From contig JAEKNU010000027.1 in the NCBI GenBank assembly GCA_016838895.1, positions 1-51,924 on the forward strand: a stretch of DNA of 51,924 bases, in the 5' to 3' direction. Numbering within the stretch: the stretch's first letter is position 1; each line of letters starts with the position of its first letter. A model generated the notes under the pieces. The model was given only the letters and a program-made list of their open reading frames with translations, did not search any database and was not told where the DNA came from. Source of the DNA: Chloroflexota bacterium. Lineage in GTDB: Bacteria > Chloroflexota > Anaerolineae > Anaerolineales > Anaerolineaceae. The position numbers and the translations under genes are program-made. Below are positions 16,790 to 24,716 of the stretch, piece after piece.

Positions 16790-18202
16790 TTATTTCACCG
16801 TTACAACAGTATTATCAGCTTTGAATCCCCAAAAGTATGTAGTAATCGTTGCTACGCCAAAAGCAATTACTGCGGAAATCATCCCATTTACTATGTTGGC
16901 AGTACTTCCACCAAAATAACTTGTCAGACACAAGAAACTGGCAACCGGGACAATTGCATAAGCAGTAACGTGCGTAAGCGCAGCATACAAACCACCGGCG
17001 GCCCCGCCAATCATCATTCCAATGAACGGTCTTTTATACTTAATACCAAGGCCATATAGTCCGGGCTCTGTGATGCCACCAATCAAACTGGCAATGAAGT
17101 AGCTATAAGCCAGGCTACGCTCTTCTTTATCTTGAATGCGAAGTGCACTGCCCAAACACATACCTGCAACAGCAATACTCGCGCTCACTGCCGCCGGAGT
17201 AATCAACGCCTCGCTTCCCGTCGCAGCAAATCCGGAGATTAAGAACGTGATAAATACCATGTGCATACCTGTGATGACAAAAAATTCCCACAGTGCTGCT
17301 ACGATGACAATCATAAGAATCTGAGCTATGCCACCAAGTGATCCTAAAGAATACAACCCAGTGCAGAGAAAATTACCGAGTATTGCTCCTGCAGGTCCCA
17401 GAATAATCAATGCAATGGGCAGCATGATCAAAATGGTAAGACCCGGAACAAACACGATCTTCAGTGTTTGCGGTAATATTTTCTTGAAGAATTTTTCAAC
17501 ATAGGACATCGCGAATGTAGAAAGCAATATTGGCAGAATAGTAGAGCTATACGTCTGTATAGAGGCATTGATGCCAAACACTTTAAACGGTGCACCCTCT
17601 GCTGCAAGACCAATCAGTGTTGGGTGAATCAATATTGCTCCAAGTACTGCACCGACCATCGGGTTTGAACCCAGTTTTTTCGCAGAGGTATAACCCAACA
17701 GCACGGGGATGAAATAGAAAGGCGCATCACCAACGAACGTGAACAATGTATACAGATCAGATTCCACAGGAATCCACCCAAACATATCTCCACCTACGGA
17801 AACAACCATTTTGAAAATAACAGCAACCATCAGGGCAGGAATGATCGGTGAAATGGAACCGGCAAGAAAATCAAGAAGCTGCCCGCCTAACCTTTTCATT
17901 GTAAATTTCTCTTTGGGGCCATCCAGATTTTCATTGATTGCAGATTCTGCGGCAAAACCGCCAATCTCACAAACTTCTTTGTAAACCATATCCACATGGT
18001 TGCCGATAACAATCTGGAATTGGCCACCTGCTTTGGCAACACCAAGGACACCTTTCACGGATTTTATTTTTTCTTCATCCGTTAGGCTGAGATCTTTCAG
18101 ATTCACCCTTAGCCTTGTCATACAATGTGTTATTTGGGTAACATTGTCTTTTCCGCCAATAGCCGCTAACACGTCCTCGGCGATTTGTCTGTTACTTGCC
18201 AT
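16790..18202 (-). CDS. PTS beta-glucoside-type EIIBC transporter
   Basis: A 470-aa sugar permease of the glucose-sucrose/beta-glucoside superfamily with EIIB fused in front of EIIC. The EIIB domain (residues 1-85) has the phospho-cysteine Cys27 in THCMTRLR. EIIC spans about 8-10 helices from residue 105 onward (GGQLLDFLAGSISPIIPALM, and GGITEPGLYGLGI near residue 365). It imports and phosphorylates a disaccharide. No EIIA domain is attached; the separate Crr-like EIIA in the operon should serve it. A strong AAAGGAG lies before the ATG. Expression is controlled by its own RAT/terminator leader (18253-18317), recognised by the LicT-type protein encoded upstream. Confidence 0.93.
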   Translation of the reverse strand: MASNRQIAEDVLAAIGGKDNVTQITHCMTRLRVNLKDLSLTDEEKIKSVKGVLGVAKAGGQFQIVIGNHVDMVYKEVCEIGGFAAESAINENLDGPKEKFTMKRLGGQLLDFLAGSISPIIPALMVAVIFKMVVSVGGDMFGWIPVESDLYTLFTFVGDAPFYFIPVLLGYTSAKKLGSNPMVGAVLGAILIHPTLIGLAAEGAPFKVFGINASIQTYSSTILPILLSTFAMSYVEKFFKKILPQTLKIVFVPGLTILIMLPIALIILGPAGAILGNFLCTGLYSLGSLGGIAQILMIVIVAALWEFFVITGMHMVFITFLISGFAATGSEALITPAAVSASIAVAGMCLGSALRIQDKEERSLAYSYFIASLIGGITEPGLYGLGIKYKRPFIGMMIGGAAGGLYAALTHVTAYAIVPVASFLCLTSYFGGSTANIVNGMISAVIAFGVATITTYFWGFKADNTVVTVK

Positions 18203-18252
18203 AATATACTCTCTCCTTTCGATTTTTATGCATCTTTGTTATTAAAATTGAA

Positions 18253-18295
18253 ACCTCCAAAGATACAACAAATTAATGATGTGCTCTTTGAAGGT
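18253..18295 (-). terminator. Conditional terminator in the EIIBC leader
   Basis: On the minus strand the RNA arms are ACCTTCAAAGA (18295-18285) and TCTTTGGAGGT (18263-18253); they pair with one G-U. A U-rich run (TTCAATTTTAAT) follows. The 5' arm shares three bases with the 3' end of the RAT element, so folding of one excludes the other. Confidence 0.82.
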
Positions 18296-18317
18296 AATGC
18301 CCGAATGGTTACAACTC
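18293..18317 (-). promoter_or_regulatory. RAT antiterminator site in front of EIIBC
   Basis: The minus-strand RNA reads GAGTTGTAAC, then CATTCG, then GGCATTACC. This matches the ribonucleic antiterminator recognised by BglG/LicT proteins (GGATTGTTACTGC...GGCAAAACC in bgl). It overlaps the following terminator by three bases, the standard mutually exclusive arrangement. Confidence 0.83.
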
Positions 18318-18330
18318 TTCTATTGAACAA

Positions 18331-18359
18331 ATAATATTCGATTGTTTGCACGCTGAAAA
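18331..18359 (-). promoter_or_regulatory. Promoter of the EIIBC unit
   Basis: On the minus strand TTTTCA (18359-18354) and TATTAT (18336-18331) are separated by 17 bp. Transcription would begin near 18324, a few bases upstream of the RAT element, matching the geometry of the licT leader. Confidence 0.55.
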
Positions 18360-18372
18360 AATGCCCAGATGG

Positions 18373-19218
18373 CTACTTTTCTTCTTTTGAATAAATTCTA
18401 TTCAGGTGCAATATTAAGTACATTTTTTCTTCATCTGCTAATGTACATTTTAACTTTTTTCCAAAATAATCGCTTATCTTTTCCACACAATGATTGACCT
18501 TTGTATATTGCTCCCGGATCATACCATATACACTTAAATTCTCTGTTTCTAAACTGATGCCTTTGCACAGGCGGCCATACAAATGTTGCAAGTGAGAAGA
18601 AAACCGTGCATATCCGAATGTGTATCGATCAATTTTGTGATCCAGTTCCTCTTCAATAATCGCTGTGATATCTTCCAGTACTTCATCAAATTGATGCTGA
18701 TCAAGCTCTACTTTTTCTGAGCTGGTTTTTTTATCCATCCGCGCATTGACGATGCTAAGCGCAATACCAGAGGCTTCTCGAGGATTTAACTCTACGTTAA
18801 ATTTTTTCTCGATTTCATTCAGGATCGTTTCACCTAATTTAAGTTCCAGTGGATAGGTTTGTGCAATCTCATACTGTAATGGCATTTGCACATAAATATC
18901 TCGCTGGTGACGCTCCAGACAAAAAGCAATATGATCTGCTAAAGTGAACAAATAATTAGGTGTAAGCTCATATGGCACCTCGTTGCGTATTGAATCAATA
19001 ATCCTTCCAGTAAACACAAAGACGTTTTCTGGTATATCAGCAATCGCCTCAACATAATTGCTGCTGATATTGTAAAAAGTTCTTTCGATTTGTTGAAGAT
19101 CGGTAATTTCATAGGGCATCTCATGAAACCCGATACCTTTTCCGAAAGCAACAAGTTGATGTCCATTTTTATCGACACAAAGTGCAACGTTATTGTTGAT
19201 TTTTCTTACAGCGCGCAT
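18373..19218 (-). CDS. licT: BglG/LicT-family transcriptional antiterminator
   Basis: A 281-aa RNA-binding regulator. The N-terminal co-antiterminator domain (residues 1-56; KINNNVALCVDKNGHQLVAFGKGIGF) binds RAT RNA as a dimer. Two PTS regulation domains follow: PRD1 with LADHIAFCLERH and PRD2 with TFGYARFSSHLQHLYGRL and LILHLNRIYSKEE. Their histidines are phosphorylated by PTS proteins to set activity according to sugar supply. AAGGTGG lies before the ATG at 19218. RAT/terminator elements occur both in its own leader and before EIIBC. It should therefore stimulate its own synthesis and that of the transporter when substrate is present. Confidence 0.95.
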   Translation of the reverse strand: MRAVRKINNNVALCVDKNGHQLVAFGKGIGFHEMPYEITDLQQIERTFYNISSNYVEAIADIPENVFVFTGRIIDSIRNEVPYELTPNYLFTLADHIAFCLERHQRDIYVQMPLQYEIAQTYPLELKLGETILNEIEKKFNVELNPREASGIALSIVNARMDKKTSSEKVELDQHQFDEVLEDITAIIEEELDHKIDRYTFGYARFSSHLQHLYGRLCKGISLETENLSVYGMIREQYTKVNHCVEKISDYFGKKLKCTLADEEKMYLILHLNRIYSKEEK

Positions 19219-19262
19219 ATGCCACCTTACACAATAACTTGATCACTTACTAGTCTTAAAAT

Positions 19263-19317
19263 AAAAAACTCTTCTCAGGCAACCCAAATTAATCGGGGGT
19301 AATGCCTCAAAAGAGTT
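19263..19317 (-). terminator. Conditional terminator in the licT leader
   Basis: On the minus strand AACTCTT (19317-19311) plus GGCA and ACCC pair with GGGT, TGCC and AAGAGTT (ending at 19268), followed by a TTTTTTATTTT run. The upstream arm is contained in the RAT element, so LicT binding should prevent this hairpin. Confidence 0.82.
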
Positions 19318-19324
19318 ACAATCC
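19298..19324 (-). promoter_or_regulatory. RAT antiterminator site in the licT leader
   Basis: The minus-strand RNA reads GGATTGTAACTC, TTTT, then GAGGCATTACC. It is a close match to the BglG/LicT antiterminator, including GGATTGT and the GGCA...ACC half. It overlaps the terminator that follows and begins about seven bases after the predicted transcription start. Confidence 0.87.
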
Positions 19325-19337
19325 CATGTAGAGTATC

Positions 19338-19366
19338 ATTCTAGCATTTCCATGCATGAATGTCAA
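19338..19366 (-). promoter_or_regulatory. Promoter of licT
   Basis: On the minus strand TTGACA (19366-19361) and TAGAAT (19343-19338) are separated by exactly 17 bp. The start would fall near 19331, directly upstream of the RAT element. Confidence 0.8.
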
Positions 19367-19646
19367 TTCCATTTATTCAGGAAACTCTTCTACTGAGCAT
19401 CCATTTGATGAGAAATAGAATCCAATCCAGGAAACAAAACAATTATAGCATTACAACGAGTGATGACCTTGATTGTTACAATTTTTCATCATCGGCTTAC
19501 TATCAATCTACTGTAGGTTTGGTTGCCAAAACCATTGGTTAGTTTTCCCTTTGCCTTATCTAATCAGGTATTCTATGTGTGGCCCATTCGTTAAATTTTG
19601 ACTTACAAAGAGTTTTAAAACACAAGCAGGATTTAATGCATTATTT
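19367..19646. other. Intergenic region
   Basis: This 280-bp stretch separates the licT promoter from the stop of the acyltransferase gene. I see no gene with a ribosome binding site and no clear terminator hairpin for the leftward acyltransferase transcript. Confidence 0.4.
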
Positions 19647-20930
19647 TTATACTCCTACCTGATTCTCCAGGAGAGCTGCCACTGAAAAGCAAAGTTTTTC
19701 AATTTCACTTTCTTTCATGTCCCCCACAAATGTGGTCAATACAAAGTGAATTTTGCCATTAATCATACAAACACCAACCGTTTTCTCTCCTGCAAAAGCA
19801 TTTACCATCGGTCCATATATAGCATCAATCTGATATGCAGGTCCACTTTTTGTTGGATTGACGAAGTAACCATCCAATCGCCCCATATTGGATATCGAAA
19901 AATCATAGTCTACCGGAAAATCGGGCACGTTGAAGGTTTCTCCATCAGGTAATTTGGACTGCCGCTGATACATAGATTTAAAAAACAATGGCATATCAAA
20001 AAATGTAATTTTGCTGCGTTCCTCATCCATCTGTTTTTTAACCCGGCGGGCATTTTCCCAGAAGTCAAAAGGTCGGCTAAAATCAAGTGCAGTAACCACA
20101 GTGGAATAGAACATACCGGCACAATCCTGCGTTTCGGTTGGTAATAAATCACGTAAACTGACCGGTGAGGAAACGCTGCGTAATTTTGGATTTTTATCCA
20201 ACTGAGCTGATTTATTTCGATCAATAAGAAACTTTTGTAATGACATCATCCATGCAACACTGATGGCTGCATGTACACTGGTCTTTTCCTGTTTGCAACG
20301 GGAAATAAAGGCTTCGCTTTTCTCCGCTGACAAATCAAATGCCTCTATCCGATACCGCCAGACTTCTTGTTCCATGGGTTGATGGCGCTTTCTCCATTTT
20401 TTGAAGTCCAGATACTTCATAAACAGTGCCAGTCGAAATTTACTGAACACATTTTGTTGTATGGCTTTTGGTAATATTTCCCAAATGGCAGGTGGAACGG
20501 GTAAGGCCGATAGTTTCAATTCGAGATCATTCAACAGGATATATAAATCGCGCAGCAATATAACACCGGACAGACCATCACAAACTTGATGATCAAAAAC
20601 CATCACCAGATCAGAGCCATTTCCTTTTTGAAGAAGTTTACAGCGAATGTATGGTCCATCCGCAGGAAATGTTACGGAGAGTTCCTCAACAGATATTTCC
20701 TGCCATGATTTATCATGGCAATCAACAATTTCCATCATTGGAAAAGGCCTGCTTTTCAGCAGTGCCAGCCCTTCAGCCAGCCGTAAATTGCCATGTTCAA
20801 ATGCATAATGGCGTCCCTCTAATCGGTGAAGCGCGTCTTGTAATCTCGCAAACTCAATTCTTGCCGTAAATCGTGCCAGAATAGCAAAATTGATCGGTCT
20901 ATCCATTCCTTCTTGTGTATTTTCGTTCAT
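19647..20930 (-). CDS. Condensation-superfamily acyltransferase
   Basis: A 427-aa protein related to condensation-domain/PapA5/alcohol-acetyltransferase enzymes. The catalytic HxxxD motif is visible as His114-Gln-Val-Cys-Asp118-Gly in VFDHQVCDG. The second half contains a conserved-looking SISNMGRLDGYF, similar to the N-x-G motif of WS/DGAT and AATase proteins. It probably transfers an acyl group from CoA or a carrier to an alcohol, amine or lipid. The substrate is unknown. AAGGG precedes the ATG at 20930. It begins 17 bp after the stop of a TetR gene and is likely co-transcribed with and controlled by it. No carrier protein or synthetase gene is adjacent. Confidence 0.75.
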   Translation of the reverse strand: MNENTQEGMDRPINFAILARFTARIEFARLQDALHRLEGRHYAFEHGNLRLAEGLALLKSRPFPMMEIVDCHDKSWQEISVEELSVTFPADGPYIRCKLLQKGNGSDLVMVFDHQVCDGLSGVILLRDLYILLNDLELKLSALPVPPAIWEILPKAIQQNVFSKFRLALFMKYLDFKKWRKRHQPMEQEVWRYRIEAFDLSAEKSEAFISRCKQEKTSVHAAISVAWMMSLQKFLIDRNKSAQLDKNPKLRSVSSPVSLRDLLPTETQDCAGMFYSTVVTALDFSRPFDFWENARRVKKQMDEERSKITFFDMPLFFKSMYQRQSKLPDGETFNVPDFPVDYDFSISNMGRLDGYFVNPTKSGPAYQIDAIYGPMVNAFAGEKTVGVCMINGKIHFVLTTFVGDMKESEIEKLCFSVAALLENQVGV

Positions 20931-20947
20931 CGTTATCCCTTACAAAC

Positions 20948-21574
20948 TCAGGAAGCGGTTTCTTTTACGCCAAGAGAAAATATCTTCAAAAACACCTTAA
21001 AGGTTGCTGCCATATCCACCTGATCAGGGTCCAGAAGCCACTGAATTTGCATTCCATCCATCATGGCCATCATGATCATACTGATATGTTCCACATCAAT
21101 ATCCTTGCGGATGTGTCCTTCGTCTTGATATTTTCGCATCAGATCAATGTATAGACCTCGGTAGTTGCGGTAGCGCTCAACAAAAAATTCATGGCCTGGG
21201 TGATCAAATGCGATACTTTCCGTAACCAATATTGTGAATAAACGAACCATTTCGGGCGCAGTTTGGTTATATTCAACCAATGTCTGCAACGTCTGCAATG
21301 TCTGATTTGAATCCAAATTTCCAAACAATTCCTCAAGTCGTTTCTGATCTGTTTGATCACGATTTTCCAAAACCGCAATTAACAAATCTTCCTTACAAGA
21401 AAAATGATGCAGCAATCCCGGGCCGGTTAACCCGGCTTCTCTGGCGATATCCGACATACGCGTGCCGTGAAATCCATTTTCGCCAAATATGCGGTTGGCT
21501 TCTTTGATAATTTTGGCTTTGCTCAATTTTGTACGTTCGGCCTGTGACCGTCTGGGGGACAATTCGTTTTGCAT
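20948..21574 (-). CDS. TetR-family transcriptional regulator
   Basis: A 208-aa regulator with a TetR N-terminal helix-turn-helix (KAKIIKEANRIFGENGFHGTRMSDIAREAGLTGPGLLHHF, abbreviated; residues 20-60) and a helical ligand domain. I chose the ATG at 21574, with GAG about 9 bases upstream; the frame extends two codons further. It is the first gene of a two-gene unit with the acyltransferase. The TTAC...GTAA repeats upstream (near 21600-21625) are a weak candidate operator. The ligand is unknown. Confidence 0.92.
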   Translation of the reverse strand: MQNELSPRRSQAERTKLSKAKIIKEANRIFGENGFHGTRMSDIAREAGLTGPGLLHHFSCKEDLLIAVLENRDQTDQKRLEELFGNLDSNQTLQTLQTLVEYNQTAPEMVRLFTILVTESIAFDHPGHEFFVERYRNYRGLYIDLMRKYQDEGHIRKDIDVEHISMIMMAMMDGMQIQWLLDPDQVDMAATFKVFLKIFSLGVKETAS

Positions 21575-21742
21575 AATCACATCTCATTTATTTACTTACT
21601 TTATTTTAGGTAACTTTATTGTATCAGATTTTTTTGGGGAAACAAACCATCTCGCTTTGTTTTAATCATTCTGCTTTGTCATAACTATCAATTGTGATTG
21701 AATAGATCAGAATCACGCCCTGTCCTAGCATGCTTTTAACGC

Positions 21743-21772
21743 AAAAGGGATCGGCATAAGCCGATCCCTTTT
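21743..21772. terminator. Bidirectional terminator
   Basis: Perfect 13-bp arms AAAAGGGATCGGC and GCCGATCCCTTTT flank an ATAA loop. It follows the leftward lipoprotein gene and ends the efflux operon; the symmetric A/T ends let it work on both strands. Confidence 0.9.
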
Positions 21773-21860
21773 ATATCCCGGTCCAGAAGTTCTTATTGGG
21801 TGGAAATCAATAGACTTCGTCGAGAACCGGATGCATGATGCTAAGTATTTTCTTTTCTTC

Positions 21861-22784
21861 CTAGTTCAACAGGAAGTTGTACCATGGGTCAACATTGTAG
21901 TTGTTCCATTTTCGGATTTCGATCCGATCCGGATATGCTTCATACAAACCTTTGACCTCCAAAACACGGCCGGGAGAGCTACGCAGTGCATTTAATACCC
22001 ATTGCGTTTTCTCGGCAACCACTGCTTTTTCACCAAAGTAAAAGGTTCCCAAGGTTTCGTTGGATTGTCCAAACACCACGGATTCATTATTGCGATTCTG
22101 TACTAGCATGACCAATTCGATGCGATCGGTATAACGCAGAATCTGAGTGGGTAATACCGTAACACCATTTACGGTATCTGCACCTGCTGACATGGTTTTG
22201 AAATCAATCAGATTATTCCAATTCAACAGCCATTCATTGTTCTCCAAGCGAACGACCCAAACTGCTTGCACGGGTGTGCTGCTTTCAGATGCTTCATCCT
22301 CGCCTTCAGCTTCCGCTACTGGTTGGGTAGAAACATAGGCAACAGAAATCAGAATGGATTGATCATCAAAAGCTTCCACATTGTTTACTTCTAAAGCCGA
22401 CCAACTGATTCCTTCAACCTTTTGGGTCTGTAAGGCACTCACAGCATCATCACGGGTCATTTCAAAGACCATCAAACTAAACCGTGAGAGATACTCCGCG
22501 GCCTGGTCACTATCGCCATTTGATACAGCATCAAAATATGACCGCACGACTTCTTCAGCCTGATCCAGATTTTTTTGCATAGGGTCTATTGTTTCTGTTG
22601 GTTCCGTTGTTTCAGTCGGCACAACAGTAGCAGTGGGTTTTTCCGTTTTTATCACCACAGTTGCTGCAGGCTGGTCTTTCGTATCAGTTCCCTCTCCCGG
22701 TACGGGCTGAGGTTGACAGGAACTCAATAAAACTGCTGTCAAAATTAAAATTGCTATATATATTGTCGTTATTTTCTTCATCAT
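21861..22784 (-). CDS. Putative lipoprotein linked to MacAB-like efflux operon
   Basis: A 307-aa protein with a lipoprotein signal (hydrophobic IAILILTAVLLSSC, cleavage before Cys23 in the LSSC lipobox). A Thr/Pro-rich linker of about 50 residues follows (PTATVVPTETTEPTETID). The globular part begins with QAEEVVRSYFDAVSNGDSDQAAEYL, which looks like the start of an NTF2-like fold, but I do not recognise a family for the rest. GGGAGG precedes the ATG. It is the last gene of the leftward operon, 19 bp after the permease, so it may be a surface accessory protein of the pump. Confidence 0.75.
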   Translation of the reverse strand: MMKKITTIYIAILILTAVLLSSCQPQPVPGEGTDTKDQPAATVVIKTEKPTATVVPTETTEPTETIDPMQKNLDQAEEVVRSYFDAVSNGDSDQAAEYLSRFSLMVFEMTRDDAVSALQTQKVEGISWSALEVNNVEAFDDQSILISVAYVSTQPVAEAEGEDEASESSTPVQAVWVVRLENNEWLLNWNNLIDFKTMSAGADTVNGVTVLPTQILRYTDRIELVMLVQNRNNESVVFGQSNETLGTFYFGEKAVVAEKTQWVLNALRSSPGRVLEVKGLYEAYPDRIEIRKWNNYNVDPWYNFLLN

Positions 22785-22803
22785 TGTTCCTCCCGGAACC
22801 TAA

Positions 22804-24033
22804 TTATTCATGCCGTAAAGCTTCCACAGGTTGTAATTTTGCGGCGTTATTTGCTGGGAATATACCAAAGATCAAGCCTACTGCTGATGAAACCATGGTG
22901 GCCAACAATACAGCACTCAAAGTGATTTTGGGCTCAATGACAGTACCAGATGCAGCAAAGATCATTCCGACAATTGTGGCCAGCACCCAGGCTAATATTA
23001 TGCCAACAAATCCGCCTAGTAAACTCAACAGAACGGATTCTGTGAGAAATTGAATTAAGATATCGCGTTTCTTGGCGCCGATGGCTTTACGCAAACCAAT
23101 TTCCTTGGTTCTTTCAGTAACAGAGACCAACATGATATTCATAATCCCGATACCACCAACCAGCAAGGAGATGGCAGCTACACCACCTAGAAATAAAGTG
23201 ATTACACCAGTTACAGATGTGGCTACATCCAGAATGGAATCCTGAGTGAAGATGGTGAAATCGTCTACGCCAACTTCCGTGCGATGACGTGTACGCAATA
23301 TTTCTGAGATCTCCTCTGTTGCAGGGACAACGCTATCCGCATCTAATGCTTGTGCTTCAATCATATCCACGCTATCACGCACACCGCGGTGCATCAAACG
23401 TACCTGTGCTGTGGTAAGCGGTACTAAAATGCGATCATCCTGACTGCCAAAGCCTGAACCACCTTTGGCTTCTAATACACCAATAATTCGAAATGGTGTT
23501 CCGTCGATTCGAACGGTCTCACCGGTAACACCTACAGATCGTCCAAGCAAATTTTCTGCCGTATCCGGACCAATGACAGCCACGGCGGATTTCGCCACGA
23601 TATGATCATCAGTAAAAAACTCACCTTCGGTCAGATTTTCATTACTAACCTCTGCATAGGATACAGTTACACCACTGATTGTCACCCGCTTACTATCTAA
23701 AGCGGTGGAAACTTCCATGCTGCTTTGTAAAATAGGTGCAACCAACGCCACTGAAGGTGCAGCCAATGGATCTGCCATCGCTTCGGCATCCCCCATGGTT
23801 AATGGTTTTGGATTGCGAAGCTCTTCTGTCTCATTTCCGGACATAACAAAAATTAAGTTCGTACCGATATCAGAAATCTGACCGGTAATAGAGGCCTGTA
23901 CTCCTTCACCAATGGCCATCATCGCAATGACCGAAGCCACACCAATCACAATGCCGAGCACGGTTAACATGGAGCGCATTTTATTCGCCATCAAACTTTC
24001 AAGGGCTTCACGTACTACCTGAAGGATACTCAT
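22804..24033 (-). CDS. MacB-like ABC transporter permease
   Basis: A 409-aa permease of the MacB/FtsX family. Helix 1 lies at residues about 20-45 (MRSMLTVLGIVIGVASVIAMMAIGEG, abbreviated). It is followed by a MacB-type extracytoplasmic domain of about 220 residues and three C-terminal helices (GGVAAISLLVGGIGIMNIML, LSLLGGFVGIILAWVLA, LATMVSSAVGLIFGIFPA). The motif ERTKEIGLRKAIGAKKRDI is the family's coupling region. It works with the ATPase and adaptor to export or mechanically move a substrate across the envelope. Its start overlaps the ATPase stop by four bases. Unlike Gram-negative MacB, the ATPase is a separate protein. Confidence 0.93.
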   Translation of the reverse strand: MSILQVVREALESLMANKMRSMLTVLGIVIGVASVIAMMAIGEGVQASITGQISDIGTNLIFVMSGNETEELRNPKPLTMGDAEAMADPLAAPSVALVAPILQSSMEVSTALDSKRVTISGVTVSYAEVSNENLTEGEFFTDDHIVAKSAVAVIGPDTAENLLGRSVGVTGETVRIDGTPFRIIGVLEAKGGSGFGSQDDRILVPLTTAQVRLMHRGVRDSVDMIEAQALDADSVVPATEEISEILRTRHRTEVGVDDFTIFTQDSILDVATSVTGVITLFLGGVAAISLLVGGIGIMNIMLVSVTERTKEIGLRKAIGAKKRDILIQFLTESVLLSLLGGFVGIILAWVLATIVGMIFAASGTVIEPKITLSAVLLATMVSSAVGLIFGIFPANNAAKLQPVEALRHE

Positions 24034-24716
24034 TCGTCCCTCCCAATGACCAAACCGTCCTTAAGTTCAACCGTGCGGTTGGTCATCTCACCAATACGTG
24101 GATCATGGGTAACAAAGATCAAAGTGGTACCAAATTCTCTGTTCATATTTAATAACAATTCCATAATCTCTTCACCCGATCGACTATCCAATGCACCGGT
24201 CGGCTCATCAGCCAGAACAATAGCAGGATCATTGACAATAGCACGTGCAATTGCAACACGCTGCTGTTGACCGCCCGATAATTCATTCGGTTTATGATGA
24301 ATGCGATCCCCTAAACCAACCTTCTCTAATGCGGCTGTTGCTTTTTCAATCATCGCATTACGATCCGAACCGGCATACCGCATGGGTAAAGTCACATTCG
24401 ATAGTGCAGTTTGTCGGGCTAGTAAATTAAAACTCTGAAACACAAAACCCACTTTTCGATTTCGAATAGAGGATAATTGATCATCATTCAAGCTAGCAAC
24501 ACTCTCACCATCCAGTAAATAGTCACCCTCCGACGGGCGATCCAAACAACCCAACACATTCATCAGCGTAGATTTACCCGAACCGGAAGGACCCATAATG
24601 GAGAGCACCTCAGAGCGGGCAATTTGGATATCTACACCACCTAAAGCGTGTACATCAAATTCACCCATTCGATATGTTTTGGTGATTCCACTGGCATCAA
24701 CTACCCATTCGCTCAT
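24030..24716 (-). CDS. MacB/LolD-type ABC transporter ATP-binding protein
   Basis: A 228-aa ATPase with Walker A GPSGSGKSTL near residue 42, Q-loop VFQSFNLLARQTA, signature LSGGQQQRVAIARA, Walker B IVLADEPTGALD and the switch His in FVTHDPR. It energises the neighbouring permease. The stop overlaps the permease start by four bases and its own start overlaps the adaptor stop, so the three genes are translationally coupled. Confidence 0.96.
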   Translation of the reverse strand: MSEWVVDASGITKTYRMGEFDVHALGGVDIQIARSEVLSIMGPSGSGKSTLMNVLGCLDRPSEGDYLLDGESVASLNDDQLSSIRNRKVGFVFQSFNLLARQTALSNVTLPMRYAGSDRNAMIEKATAALEKVGLGDRIHHKPNELSGGQQQRVAIARAIVNDPAIVLADEPTGALDSRSGEEIMELLLNMNREFGTTLIFVTHDPRIGEMTNRTVELKDGLVIGRDE

